Of a stretch of DNA of 64,000 nucleotides, positions 41,194-50,918 are shown in pieces. The notes under the pieces are model-generated. The model searched no databases. It saw only the letters and a program-made list of their open reading frames with translations, and was not told the DNA's origin. Origin of the DNA: Martelella mediterranea (lineage in GTDB: Bacteria > Pseudomonadota > Alphaproteobacteria > Rhizobiales > Rhizobiaceae); NCBI RefSeq assembly GCF_004342225.1, contig NZ_SMAR01000003.1:149288-213287 (forward strand). Reading direction: 5' to 3'. Each line of letters starts with the position of its first letter. Positions within the stretch are counted from its first letter, which is position 1. The position numbers and the translations under genes are program-made.

Positions 41194-41823
41194 TCACAAA
41201 AGAAATGCCAGCAATGCGCCAGCTGCCAGAACAACCATGGCGGCAACGATGATCGCGACGACGCCCAGCAGCATTCCGACGACGATGCCATAGCCATCCC
41301 GCTCGGTCAGCGACAGACCGATAATGGCAAGAGCAAGTGCCGGTAGCCAGTTTCCAAATGGGATCGGGATAAAAACCACAATCGACAGGACCACTGAGAA
41401 CGCGCCCAAAACCCGCTCTGAGCGCCGGGTGGTGAGAAACCATGCTCTTGGTTTGATTGCGGCCTCAATCCGCTCGAGCCAGGGAAGGATTTGCTCCAGA
41501 AGCTTCATCGCGCGCGCACCGTCGGCAGAGAGGTTGGCGAGCCGCTTTGGCAGCCAGATCCTGTTGTAGCGTGACGCCAGCATTTGCCATGAGACCATTA
41601 TGAGCGGCAAACCGAGGATCAGTGTTGCACCCGGTGGCAGCGGAATCAGATTGGGAAGCGCAAAGACCACGAGAAATGCACCAAATGACCGGTCTGCGAG
41701 CAATTCATCAAGCTGATTGAGGCTGATGCGCCCGTCTGCGCCCGGTGTGAGGCGGCTTAAAACGGATGAAAGACTTTCGCTCTGGATTTGAGCGCCCGAC
41801 AATCCGTCGTGCGGATTTTCCAT
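41194..41823 (-). CDS. ExoD-like membrane protein
   Basis: 209 residues resembling the ExoD family, which in rhizobia affects exopolysaccharide production and alkali tolerance by an unknown mechanism. Visible features: SLNQLDELLADRSFGAFLVVFALPNLIPLPPG near the N-terminus (quoted in two parts: SLNQLDELLADRSFGA, FALPNLIPLPPG), a basic central segment, then FIPIPFGNWLPALALA and a hydrophobic C-terminus with two or three membrane helices. It is convergent with the LysR gene (14 bases apart). The start at 41823 is chosen by family length; one at 41856 is possible. Confidence 0.8.
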   Translation of the reverse strand: MENPHDGLSGAQIQSESLSSVLSRLTPGADGRISLNQLDELLADRSFGAFLVVFALPNLIPLPPGATLILGLPLIMVSWQMLASRYNRIWLPKRLANLSADGARAMKLLEQILPWLERIEAAIKPRAWFLTTRRSERVLGAFSVVLSIVVFIPIPFGNWLPALALAIIGLSLTERDGYGIVVGMLLGVVAIIVAAMVVLAAGALLAFLL

Positions 41824-42142
41824 GTTCACTGAGGCCCTCGCGCCTTGTTTGATCATAACAATATGTACCAGGCTTCCATGTAGGGGCAGAGGCAGAACAT
41901 GGAAAGGTCCTGGAAAGTGCTTCCGGCTGTGGAAAGCCTGTGGATAAATATGTGGAAAGACTGTGCGCAAAGCCTGAAAAGACTGTGGGTTTCGTGTGAA
42001 AACCAGTGAAGCATCAAGCAGGTTTGATTTGGGTGATCTTCGTGCCGCCATGGCTTCAGGCGAATGCCAGCGATATGAGAAAAGGGAACCAAACCATCGC
42101 TGTCGCGTTGATTGCCTGAAAACGAAAGATCAGGAGTATTCA

Positions 42143-42301
42143 ATGCTGAAGAGAAAACTTCTCGCTATTATTTTTATGTTCGGTCTTGGTGCCGCTGTTA
42201 CATCCTGCGGCAATACGATCGAAGGTATGGGGCAGGATACTGCGAACGCGATTGATGCGACACAGGATGCAGGGCGTTCGATCGATAACGCCGCGCAATA
42301 A
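42143..42301 (+). CDS. Entericidin-like small lipoprotein
   Basis: 52 residues: a basic start, a hydrophobic signal (LLAIIFMFGLGAAV) and a lipobox VTSC with Cys22, then GNTIEGMGQDTANAIDA, the entericidin A/B signature. Entericidins are small cell-envelope lipoproteins linked to stress and programmed lysis in enteric bacteria; the role in alphaproteobacteria is unclear. CAGGAG (42131-42136) lies 6 bases upstream of the ATG. A strong terminator follows. Confidence 0.88.
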   Translation: MLKRKLLAIIFMFGLGAAVTSCGNTIEGMGQDTANAIDATQDAGRSIDNAAQ

Positions 42302-42334
42302 AATATCCATTGCATTTCAATGAAAATCAGAAGC

Positions 42335-42364
42335 GCCCGGGACATGAAATGCCCGGGCTTTTTT
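42335..42364. terminator. Strong intrinsic terminator
   Basis: GCCCGGG (42335-42341) pairs with CCCGGGC (42352-42358). An inner CAT/ATG pair extends the stem past one bulged A, and six T follow. It ends the entericidin transcript and lies 3 bases from the stop of the convergent oxidoreductase, which may use the same stem without the U-run. Confidence 0.9.
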
Positions 42365-42366
42365 GT

Positions 42367-43440
42367 TCAGAATGCGTTCTGCCAGCCATTATAAAACGGA
42401 TGATCCGCCATAACCGGCAGCGCGACGGCGCTGTATGTCTTGGCTGACCAATAGCATGCTGTCGCAAAATCAAGGCTCTGGCGCGCATCGGCAAGCGTCA
42501 GAGGCAATGGTGTCTTATTGCAGATGGCTTTATGAAACTCGCGCATCTGGCCGGCAAAGCGGGCCGGCGGCGGTGTGAAATTCTTCAGGGCAGCATCGAT
42601 CCGCGCAGCAATATCGTCATTCGCCGGTACGACTTTCCATGGCTCGCCGCCGGGGTTATAGGGCGTGCGGTCGCTTTCAAATGTTACATTCTCAAAGCAG
42701 AGGCGAAGCCGGCTCAGCTGCTCAATGGAACCGGTTGTGGCGGATATGGTGGCTAGCGCACCGCATTTCATATCGAGACTTATGCTGGCGCAGTCTTCCA
42801 CCTCAATGGGGTTAACGCGGGTGGCCATACGGGCGAACAGGGAGCGCGCCGGTCCCAGAAGATAAAACAGAAGATCATTGAGATGGATGGCGTGGTTCAT
42901 GAGCGTGCCGCCAAGGGCACCTTCCCATGTTCGCCGCCATTCGCGCTCATAATATGCGGCGTCCCGGTGCCAGTGAACTTCGCATGTGGCGATGTAAGGC
43001 TTACCGGCAATGCCTGAATCGATGATATGCTTGGCCTTCTGGACACCATCATTGTAGCGGTACTGCATGATAGGCATGACGTGAGTGGTCGAACGGGATT
43101 CTGCTTCCAGAAGCATGTCGATATCAGCCAGTGAGCCAACCAGCGGCTTCTCGCAAATGACATGTTTACCGGCCTTCAGCGCGGCAAGTATCATATCGCG
43201 ATGGGTGCCCGGCGGGGTGCAAATATCGATAATGTCGATATCGTCCATGGCGAGCAAAGCCTCGAAGTCCTGTTCGCGGCGCTCAATACCGAAAGCATCG
43301 CCTGTCGATTGAAGCCGCTCTTTATTGCGGTCGCAGATCGCGGCGACTTCAAAAAGCTCGGAATTGGCGTGGAAGCCATCTTCGATGTGACTGCGCCCAA
43401 TTCCGAGACCTGTCACGGCGACTTTCAGCTTTCTTGTCAT
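42367..43440 (-). CDS. Gfo/Idh/MocA oxidoreductase (second of a pair)
   Basis: 357 residues. N-terminal NAD(P)-binding fold (VAVTGLGIGRSHIEDGFHAN) and the Gfo/Idh/MocA signature HVICEKPLVGSL (about residues 92-103), where Lys of EKP is catalytic. C-terminal substrate domain with HWHRDAAYYEREWRRTWEGA and a nearby MNHAIHLNDLL His. Members oxidise or reduce sugars, inositols and sugar acids. The ATG directly follows the TAA of the upstream oxidoreductase (TAAATG), so the two are one transcript. Confidence 0.88.
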   Translation of the reverse strand: MTRKLKVAVTGLGIGRSHIEDGFHANSELFEVAAICDRNKERLQSTGDAFGIERREQDFEALLAMDDIDIIDICTPPGTHRDMILAALKAGKHVICEKPLVGSLADIDMLLEAESRSTTHVMPIMQYRYNDGVQKAKHIIDSGIAGKPYIATCEVHWHRDAAYYEREWRRTWEGALGGTLMNHAIHLNDLLFYLLGPARSLFARMATRVNPIEVEDCASISLDMKCGALATISATTGSIEQLSRLRLCFENVTFESDRTPYNPGGEPWKVVPANDDIAARIDAALKNFTPPPARFAGQMREFHKAICNKTPLPLTLADARQSLDFATACYWSAKTYSAVALPVMADHPFYNGWQNAF

Positions 43441-44469
43441 TTAGTCATCCTGAAATGTGGTAGCGTCCAGCTGTTCGGCCATGTTCTGCGCTCTGAGCGC
43501 AAGCTCCGTGGCCTTGAAACAGCGTTCCTGCGGCATTGCCGTTTCGCTTCGGTTCAGAATATCCGAAACCAAAGCGTTGCCGTAGGTGAGAGGAACTTCG
43601 CTGCAATCAATATATCGCGTGGCCTCCCGATCCACGAGAAAAAGATGGTCTTTTCCGGCGCGCCCTTCGACATCGATCAGCTTGCGCAATTCGATTGTCC
43701 CTTCACTGCCGACAATAAACATCCGGCCATCGCCCCAGACGGGCAGACCTTCCGGTGTCATCCAGTCGACACGCAGATAGCCGGTTGTGATGCCAGAGCG
43801 CAAGTGTATATCGCCATAGTCCTGCAATTCGCAATCGTGCGGATTGGCCTTGTTGGCAACGCTGGCGGAAAGAACTTCGGCGTCGGTTTGCCCGGAAAAA
43901 TGGAGAAACTGCTCGCACTGATGGCATGCCAGATCGACAAGAATGCCGCCATATGCCGTGCGACGGAAAAACCAGGGATCCCGCGTTTTTCTGCGCAGAC
44001 GGTGCGGCCCCATGCCGGTGATATGCAGGACTTTACCGATTGCTCCGCTCTCGATCAGCTGTCCTGCCTTGATCGAGCAGCGGCTTTGCAGGCGCTCGCC
44101 GAAGTAAACTGAGAGAATGCGACCGGTTTCAGTCTGAACGGTTCGCAGGCGTTTTAGCTGTTCCAGTGTTGTTGCCGCTGGCTTGTCGAGCAAGACGTCT
44201 TTGCCACGGCGCATCGCAGAAATCGCAATATCCGTGCGCTCATTCGGAATGGCGGCACTGACGATCAGGTCGATAGAAGGGTCATCAAGAAGTCTTTCGG
44301 CAACATCAGCGCGCGGCGTATCCGGATAGGTTTGCCTGAAAGCGTCGGCCAGGTGATCTTCTCTGGCGAAAAATCCCGCAAGTCTGACACCCGCATCCAT
44401 CAGCAGGCGAACCTGTCCGTAGATGTGGTTGTGATTGAGGCCGATAACGGCCATGCGCAAGTTGGTCAC
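43441..44469 (-). CDS. Gfo/Idh/MocA oxidoreductase (first of a pair)
   Basis: 342 residues. N-terminal MAVIGLNHNHIYGQVRLL nucleotide-binding segment and the motif KDVLLDKPAATTLEQL, with DKP in place of the usual EKP, then a C-terminal domain with GGILVDLACHQCEQFLHF. It is only distantly like its neighbour, so the pair is probably not a recent duplication. Substrate unknown. It starts 99 bases after the fructosamine-kinase-like gene and is fused back-to-back with the next oxidoreductase. Confidence 0.86.
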   Translation of the reverse strand: MTNLRMAVIGLNHNHIYGQVRLLMDAGVRLAGFFAREDHLADAFRQTYPDTPRADVAERLLDDPSIDLIVSAAIPNERTDIAISAMRRGKDVLLDKPAATTLEQLKRLRTVQTETGRILSVYFGERLQSRCSIKAGQLIESGAIGKVLHITGMGPHRLRRKTRDPWFFRRTAYGGILVDLACHQCEQFLHFSGQTDAEVLSASVANKANPHDCELQDYGDIHLRSGITTGYLRVDWMTPEGLPVWGDGRMFIVGSEGTIELRKLIDVEGRAGKDHLFLVDREATRYIDCSEVPLTYGNALVSDILNRSETAMPQERCFKATELALRAQNMAEQLDATTFQDD

Positions 44470-44568
44470 TGCAATCCTTCTCGGGAATCAACTCTCTCTG
44501 GAAAAGCATATTCGAATATATCGAGACCGAAAGTCGCTTTGTTTTGCGCCGGATCAACCTGCATTGTA

Positions 44569-45375
44569 TTAGCTGCCGGTGCGATCCAGAAAACCTTCGA
44601 CCATGCCCCGGTATCCGCTTCCAAACAGCCTCAGGTGAACAAGAGCCGGCCACAGGCTGTAGACTGCCTGACGTGCGCGAAAACCATCGGCAATGGGTCG
44701 ATAGTTTTCGAAGAATGCAGGAGACAAACGGCCAAAGAGATTGAGCATCGCCAGATCAACTTCTGCATCGCCATAATAGCTCGCCGGATCGATCAGTGCT
44801 GTTATACGTCCGTTTTCAGACATTACATTGCCGGACCAAAGATCGCCGTGGATAAGTGATGCGGGAGGCTGATCCGGGATGATCTCATTCAGCCGGCCTG
44901 CAAGGTTTTCCAGCCGCTTTGCAATATCGGTTTCGACGAAGGGGAGGTTGTTGAGCAGCCGGTTTTCCCGCCAGAACGCGATCCATGAGGACGCGGGCGT
45001 GTTGGGGATGGTCACCTTGCCGAATGCATAGTCCCGGTCAAAACCATAAGAATGGCCATGCGCACTGTGTAAGGCCCTGAGTACGGTGCCGAGATCGGCA
45101 TCAGCGCCGGAAAAGCCGCTATGCCCTTCAACAAACCCGATAATCATGACCTCTTCGCTGACCGCGATGACCGGTGGTGCAGGTGCCCCTGCCGCTTTGA
45201 TCCTTTGCAGCATATCGGCCTCGGCCAGAGGGGCCGGTCCGCCCTTGGCAATGAGGTCGCGTCCATCGCCTGCGTCTACCCGGTAAAGTGAGGAGAGGTC
45301 GCCGCTGGCAAAATAGGTCAGCTTGACCGCCTCGGCGCCCAGAAGAACGGCAATTTTTTCTGACAGATTGTCCAT
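44569..45375 (-). CDS. Fructosamine kinase (FN3K)-family protein
   Basis: 268 residues, aminoglycoside-phosphotransferase-like fold. The catalytic loop HGDLWSGN (176-183) and metal-binding IDPASYYGDAEVDLAM (195-210) are the FN3K-family signatures. FN3K phosphorylates protein-bound or free ketosamines, which then break down, freeing the amine. The ATG at 45375 has GAGGT 7 bases upstream on the minus strand. It precedes two Gfo/Idh/MocA oxidoreductases, suggesting use or repair of glycated compounds (inference). Confidence 0.88.
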   Translation of the reverse strand: MDNLSEKIAVLLGAEAVKLTYFASGDLSSLYRVDAGDGRDLIAKGGPAPLAEADMLQRIKAAGAPAPPVIAVSEEVMIIGFVEGHSGFSGADADLGTVLRALHSAHGHSYGFDRDYAFGKVTIPNTPASSWIAFWRENRLLNNLPFVETDIAKRLENLAGRLNEIIPDQPPASLIHGDLWSGNVMSENGRITALIDPASYYGDAEVDLAMLNLFGRLSPAFFENYRPIADGFRARQAVYSLWPALVHLRLFGSGYRGMVEGFLDRTGS

Positions 45376-45493
45376 AATATACCTCAAAATCCCTCGTTTT
45401 CGGGCTCTGGACAGAGCGCTGCAATCGTCGCATACACAGGCTCTTCTCAACGGCACCTGAAAGCTAGGGCAAAATCACAAGGGAGTGCAACCA

Positions 45494-46900
45494 TTGGCAA
45501 TTGACGATGTCAGGACGCAGCCGCGCGACGCTGAATCGACACAAAAGGCAATCGCGATCCTGAAGCAGCAGTTTGGTGAAAAGGTTCAGACCGGGGAAGC
45601 GTTCCGCGAACAGCATGCCCATTCCACGACCTATCTGCCTGCGCAGCTGCCTGACGGAGTATTCTTTGCTGAAAATGCCGAGGATGTGAAGCAGGCTGTG
45701 AAAGTCTGTGCTGAATACAAGGTGCCGGTGATTCCCTTTGGAACCGGTTCTTCGCTTGAAGGTCAGGTGAATGCCCCGGAAGGCGGAATCTCGATCGATG
45801 TTTCGCGCATGGATCAGGTGCTGGAAGTCAACGCAGAAGATCTGGATTGCCGGGTCGAGCCGGGCGTGACACGCGAGCAGCTGAACGACTATCTGCGCGA
45901 CACCGGCCTGTTCTTCCCGATTGATCCGGGTGCCAACGCCTCGATCGGTGGCATGGCCTCCACGCGGGCATCCGGCACCAACGCCGTTCGCTACGGCACG
46001 ATGAAGGACGTGGTGCTGTCGGTCACCGCCGTCACCGCAGATGGCGAGGAGATCACCACGGCTGGCCGTGCCAGAAAATCGTCCGCCGGTTATGATCTGA
46101 CACGTCTTTTCGTCGGTGCAGAAGGTACGCTCGGCATCATCACGTCCGTGACGCTGCGTCTTGCCGGTATTCCGGAGAAAATCGCGGGCGGGGTCTGCTC
46201 TTTCGAGACCCTTGAGGAGGCCTGCAATGCCGTCATCATGACGATTCAGATGGGCATTCCGGTCGCGCGCATTGAGCTGCTTGATGCCATGCAGGTGAAA
46301 GCCTGCAATGCTTATTCCAATCTGTCATTCGCAGAAACACCGCTGTTGCTGGTGGAGTTTCATGGGACTGAGGATTCGGTTGCCATGCAGTCTGAAATGT
46401 TCGGAGAGATTGCCCGGGAATGTGGCGGCAAGGATTTTACATGGACTGCAAACGCTGAGGAGCGCAATCGCCTGTGGAAGGCGCGGCACAGCGCTTACTG
46501 GGCCGGCCGTGCGCTTGCGCCGGAACTCGGATCGCTTTCGACTGATGTCTGTGTGCCGATCTCCAGACTTGCAGAGTGCGTGAATGAAACGCAAAAAGAT
46601 ATTGAAAAAGAAAGTTTTCTTGCCCCGATCGTTGGTCATGCCGGTGATGGCAATTTTCATGTTCTGCTCCTGTTTAATGACAAAAGCCCCGAAGAAATTG
46701 CCCGTGTTGAAGATTTTACCACGCGGCTGGCAGAGCGAGCCCTTGCCATGGGGGGCACCTGCACGGGTGAGCATGGTGTTGGTCAGGGTAAAAAGAGGCT
46801 GGTCGCGGTTGAAATGGGGGGCAGCATCGGCGTGATGCGTGCCATCAAGAAAGCACTTGATCCTGACAACATCTTCAATCCCGGAAAAGTTTTTGACTGA
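45494..46900 (+). CDS. FAD-linked D-lactate dehydrogenase / glycolate oxidase-type protein
   Basis: About 468 residues. FAD-binding PCMH domain (VIPFGTGSSLEGQVNAPEGG, IDPGANASIGGMASTRASG) and a C-terminal oxidase domain with GHAGDGNFH and CTGEHGVGQGKKRL. The pattern is that of cytochrome-linked D-lactate dehydrogenases (Dld), with GlcD next closest. It oxidises a D-2-hydroxy acid and passes electrons to cytochrome c or quinone. The start TTG at 45494 has AAGGGAG (45479-45485) 8 bases upstream; a GTG at 45485 overlaps that site. Confidence 0.88.
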   Translation: MAIDDVRTQPRDAESTQKAIAILKQQFGEKVQTGEAFREQHAHSTTYLPAQLPDGVFFAENAEDVKQAVKVCAEYKVPVIPFGTGSSLEGQVNAPEGGISIDVSRMDQVLEVNAEDLDCRVEPGVTREQLNDYLRDTGLFFPIDPGANASIGGMASTRASGTNAVRYGTMKDVVLSVTAVTADGEEITTAGRARKSSAGYDLTRLFVGAEGTLGIITSVTLRLAGIPEKIAGGVCSFETLEEACNAVIMTIQMGIPVARIELLDAMQVKACNAYSNLSFAETPLLLVEFHGTEDSVAMQSEMFGEIARECGGKDFTWTANAEERNRLWKARHSAYWAGRALAPELGSLSTDVCVPISRLAECVNETQKDIEKESFLAPIVGHAGDGNFHVLLLFNDKSPEEIARVEDFTTRLAERALAMGGTCTGEHGVGQGKKRLVAVEMGGSIGVMRAIKKALDPDNIFNPGKVFD

Positions 46901-46915
46901 TACGAACCAAACAAT

Positions 46916-46940
46916 GGTGGCGCCGGTGTGTGCCACCTTT
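46916..46940 (+). terminator. Probable terminator after the D-lactate dehydrogenase gene
   Basis: GGTGGC (46916-46921) pairs with GCCACC (46932-46937), followed by TTT only. It is 15 bases after the stop. The rest of the 219-base gap up to the AsmA gene shows nothing else I can name. Confidence 0.55.
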
Positions 46941-47119
46941 ACCTCTCGTGCCTGAAATGCTTGATAGGTCGGGATTGTCAGTTTTGACCGCACTTGCGTG
47001 AGAAGACGAGCCTGAAGCGGCTGCGACCTCAAAAGAAATCGCACGCGCGGATGTCACGCGACACGATTGCCGGTTATAATTGCTGACATTGACCCTGTAA
47101 TGACCGGAAGGGCTCTGGA

Positions 47120-50100
47120 GTGCTGGGACGGATACTTGTATTTTTCGGTGGGCTGCTGGTTCTGGTCCTCTTTGCGGCTTTGCTGGTTCCTTACTTTATC
47201 GACTGGAGCCATTTTCGCCAGGAGTTTGAGACACAGGCGAGCCGTGTCCTCGGCAAAAAGGTTGAGGTGATTGGCAATGTTGATGTGCGTATTCTGCCTT
47301 TTCCATCTGTCACGATGCACGATGTGCGCGTCGGTCAGAGCCGCAATGGTGATGCGCTTGCCGTTGCCAGCGCTTTCTCTATGGATGCCGAGCTTGCGCC
47401 TTTGCTCAGCGGAGAAATCCGTATTTTCAAAATGGCGCTGGATCAGCCTGTCTTAAATCTCACGCTTGATGAAAGCGGCGCGCTTGACTGGACACGCACA
47501 GGCAATGCCGCCTTTCAGCCCCGGAAAGTGGTGTTTGAGGATGTGACGATCAACGACGGTACTGTGCGCCTTTTGGACAGCGCCAGTGGCCGCGAGCATT
47601 CCATTGCCGATCTCAATGCTTCGCTTGCTGCCGGTTCAATCAAAGGCCCTTGGCGCGTCGATGGCGAAGCGGCACTGGATGGACATCCGGGGCGGTTTTC
47701 GGTTCTGACCGGGCAGCCGGATGCGGCCACCGGCAGTATGCGTTTGCGCATAAACCTTGAGCCGACAGAATGGCCGGTCGCTTCTACGCTGGAGGGCGAT
47801 GTCGCCCTGAATGATGAAAAGCCGGTCTATACCGGTGATTTTCGGTTTCGGATGCTCGCGTCTGATGTGGCAGAAGATGGTGCCAACCGTATTCCGCCGC
47901 CGCGATCAACCGGCCGCTTTGAAATGACCAATGAGCGTTTTGGCATTCCCGAATACCGGCTTGAGATTGGGACACGCGCTGACCCCTATGTGATTTCCGG
48001 TGAGGCCAGTTTTGACACGCGTCCCGGTGGAACTTTTCTGCTGACGGCGAATGGTCAGCAGTTTAATGTCGAGCGTCTTTCGGAATATGCGATCGATACG
48101 AAGAAAGGCCGTGTCTCAGCAGAAAGCGCACGTCAGCGGCTTGATATGCTGACAGGCTTTCTCCGTGGTTTGCCAATTCCGCAAATGCCGGGACAGGTCA
48201 CCTTCCGGCTGCCTGCCCTGGTGGCCGGTGACACGACGATACGTGACGTGGTTCTGGATGCCGAGCCGGATGGAGATGGCTGGCAGATCAACAGCGGATC
48301 GGCTGTCTTGCCGGGGCGGACACAGGTCGAGGCTTTAGGCCGGCTGGACTTTTCCAACAGCAATGATGTCGGCTTTTCCGGCTCGCTTCTGGTCGCCTCC
48401 CGTCAGCCAACAGGGCTTTCGAAATGGCTGACCGGCAAGGTCGGGCCGGAAATACGTGATCTGACACGTGCCGGATTCTCTGCTGACGTGAGGCTTACAC
48501 GTGATGAGCAGCAATTTAGCAACCTTCAGATCGTTGCGGGCGAAGGGGTGCTGGATGGCTCGCTCCTTCTGACCGGCGGGGCAGGGCGTTCACCGGCTAT
48601 GGAACTGGATCTTCAGGGCAATGTCATCGACTACGCGACCTTGAAAGCGCTTGCCGCACTGATGGTGGGGGATGATCTTGATGGTGCGCTGGCAAACCAT
48701 GAAATCTCTGCAGAACTGAAAGCAGACACGCTCAATGCTTTTGGCATCTCGGCGGATGATGTTGACGCGGCTGTCACCTTTAATCGCGGAGCGCTTTCTG
48801 TCGAGCATCTGTCTGTGGGCGATCTGGCCGGAGCGAAGCTGACCGCATCCGGTCAGGGTAGCCCTTCAGCCTCCGGCGCGTTATCCGGCTCGTTGAAGGT
48901 CGGGATTTCAGCAGAGGGTATTTCCGGTTTTGTGGCTATGCTGCAGCAGCATGTTCCGGCGCATCCGGTTCTTGCCATGCTGGATCGAAACGCCATGTGG
49001 TTTCGCAACACTGACGTAACCGGCGATCTCGCATTCGACAATAATGGCGGTGGATCATTGGTTTTCCGCGGCTCGGCCAATGATAGCAGGCTTACCGGCT
49101 CCTTCAGCCTTGGTGGAATGAGTGCCTCCTCTGAACTGAGCGGACAGTTGCAGATTTCCAATCCGGATGCTGCGATCGTTTTCGGTCAGGCGGGACTCTC
49201 GCCACTACCGATCCCGGCGCCGGCCGGGGGGCAGCTTTCCCTGTCACTGGAAAAGCAGAGCGGCGATCCTGAAACCTCGGTTTCCTTGAGGGCAAACAGC
49301 GGAGACACGCGCTTTACGGCCGAAGGCAAGGGCCGATTGTCTGCCGCCGGTTTCCTTGATGGCCACTACGATGTTTCACTGTCCAGCCCGGATATCGAGC
49401 CGTATCTGGCAATGAACGCGTTGGCGGTGCCCGGCACTGCTTTTGGATTACCGGTTAAGCTGAATGCCGCGCTTGATGTTTCACCTGCGAGTTTTGCTGT
49501 TTCGCGAATTGAGGGGCGCCTCGACGATAATGCTGTTTCCGGGCGTCTGAACTGGTTAAGAGGTGAGCCTGTCCCGCGGCTGAATGGGGTGCTTTCTCTC
49601 GACCATCTTGACCTTGCATGGCTGATGGAAAGTGTTTTTGGTCCGGGCTTTGACGACAGCGAGAACGGTCTTTCTGAAACGCCTTTCGGCTCGGCCTATT
49701 TTGATACCGCCGAGGCTGACATCGATGTTCAGGCCGGTCAGTTTGATACCGGGCTTTTCGATCCGGTGAGCGGGATGAGCGGAATGGTCGAGTTGCGCGG
49801 TGGTGCACTAGCGCTGAACGAACTGGCCGGGCGCTGGCTGGACGGAAAACTGACCGGCAATATGCGCTTTGGAAATACGGATGGCGATGGATACTTTCAA
49901 AGCTCTCTTAATTTAACGGCTGCCACATTGCCTGAGGGGCAATGGTCATCTGGGGGGGAGCCCGTCGCTGAAGGGCGTTTTGATCTCGGCCTGGTTCTGG
50001 AGACAACGGCAAGGACGCCTGCCGGTCTTGTTTCCCGCGCCAGCGGTTCCGGCATGCTCAACCTAACAGACCTTAAGGTACACGGTCTCAATCTGTCATT

Positions 50101-50749
50101 CGGTGATGAATTGCTGGATTGGGCCAACGATCAGGGCACCGATATCGACAATGCCGTGATCGCCGAAAAGCTGCCGAGCTTGATTTTCCAGAACGCGGAT
50201 CTGTCGGTTGGTGATGTTGGTGTTCCCTTCAGCATTTCTGATGGCCGCTTTCAGGCCCGTAACATTCTCGTCGATCTGCCGCAGGCCAGCTTTTATGGCG
50301 CGGCCAGTACCGAACTTTCAACGCTCGAGAGCGAAGCCACTCTTCAGGCGACGCTGAAGCTTGAAGACGAGGATGGCATCGGCTCGAGTGCGGGCTTCAC
50401 CATTGGTTTTAACGGCCCGCTTGCAGATCCCGAGCGCAGTCTCGATCTTACCGAAATGAACAATTATCTGGCTTTGCGTGCTGTGGAGCGGGAGCGGGCA
50501 CGCGTTGAGCGGCTTCAGGCCGATATTCTGGAGAAACAGAGGCTGCGGCGCGAGTCTGCACTCTATCGCTACCGTGAAAGCGAACGGCAGCTTGAGCGAG
50601 AGCGGGAAGAGGCCGAACGCAGGCGCCTGGAAGACGAAAATCATCAGACAGATGAGCAGGCAGTCAATGGTGCCAGTGGCGGCGATGCCCTGATCGAGAG
50701 CATCTTGAAAAGCATGCCAGAGATCGGGCAGCCTGCTGAAATGCAGTGA
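47120..50749 (+). CDS. AsmA-family protein (1209 aa)
   Basis: A very large protein with one N-terminal membrane anchor (about 5-25), the AsmA N-terminal motif (VIGNVDVRILPFPSVTMHDV) and a long series of beta-rich repeats ending in an AsmA C-terminal region. Large AsmA-like proteins (TamB, YhdP, AsmA) span the periplasm and move phospholipids toward the outer membrane. Unusually, the last 90 residues are a highly charged Arg/Glu helix (about 1120-1185, for example ERERARVERLQADILEKQ) that looks coiled-coil. The start is GTG with GGAAGGG 9 bases upstream. Confidence 0.88.
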   Translation: MLGRILVFFGGLLVLVLFAALLVPYFIDWSHFRQEFETQASRVLGKKVEVIGNVDVRILPFPSVTMHDVRVGQSRNGDALAVASAFSMDAELAPLLSGEIRIFKMALDQPVLNLTLDESGALDWTRTGNAAFQPRKVVFEDVTINDGTVRLLDSASGREHSIADLNASLAAGSIKGPWRVDGEAALDGHPGRFSVLTGQPDAATGSMRLRINLEPTEWPVASTLEGDVALNDEKPVYTGDFRFRMLASDVAEDGANRIPPPRSTGRFEMTNERFGIPEYRLEIGTRADPYVISGEASFDTRPGGTFLLTANGQQFNVERLSEYAIDTKKGRVSAESARQRLDMLTGFLRGLPIPQMPGQVTFRLPALVAGDTTIRDVVLDAEPDGDGWQINSGSAVLPGRTQVEALGRLDFSNSNDVGFSGSLLVASRQPTGLSKWLTGKVGPEIRDLTRAGFSADVRLTRDEQQFSNLQIVAGEGVLDGSLLLTGGAGRSPAMELDLQGNVIDYATLKALAALMVGDDLDGALANHEISAELKADTLNAFGISADDVDAAVTFNRGALSVEHLSVGDLAGAKLTASGQGSPSASGALSGSLKVGISAEGISGFVAMLQQHVPAHPVLAMLDRNAMWFRNTDVTGDLAFDNNGGGSLVFRGSANDSRLTGSFSLGGMSASSELSGQLQISNPDAAIVFGQAGLSPLPIPAPAGGQLSLSLEKQSGDPETSVSLRANSGDTRFTAEGKGRLSAAGFLDGHYDVSLSSPDIEPYLAMNALAVPGTAFGLPVKLNAALDVSPASFAVSRIEGRLDDNAVSGRLNWLRGEPVPRLNGVLSLDHLDLAWLMESVFGPGFDDSENGLSETPFGSAYFDTAEADIDVQAGQFDTGLFDPVSGMSGMVELRGGALALNELAGRWLDGKLTGNMRFGNTDGDGYFQSSLNLTAATLPEGQWSSGGEPVAEGRFDLGLVLETTARTPAGLVSRASGSGMLNLTDLKVHGLNLSFGDELLDWANDQGTDIDNAVIAEKLPSLIFQNADLSVGDVGVPFSISDGRFQARNILVDLPQASFYGAASTELSTLESEATLQATLKLEDEDGIGSSAGFTIGFNGPLADPERSLDLTEMNNYLALRAVERERARVERLQADILEKQRLRRESALYRYRESERQLEREREEAERRRLEDENHQTDEQAVNGASGGDALIESILKSMPEIGQPAEMQ

Positions 50750-50918
50750 TGGCTTATAGCTTTTTATATCGCGTAATCAGTTGTTTTGCCCGAAAAGCCG
50801 GCTGAGGGCCGGTCAGCCTCAAAAATGCCCGTCTTTGTTTACATAAGATGAACAAGATATTGGAAACGGTGTGCAATTTGTCTATTTTGTCCCGGTCTGA
50901 AAGCTTGGAGTGGTTGGT

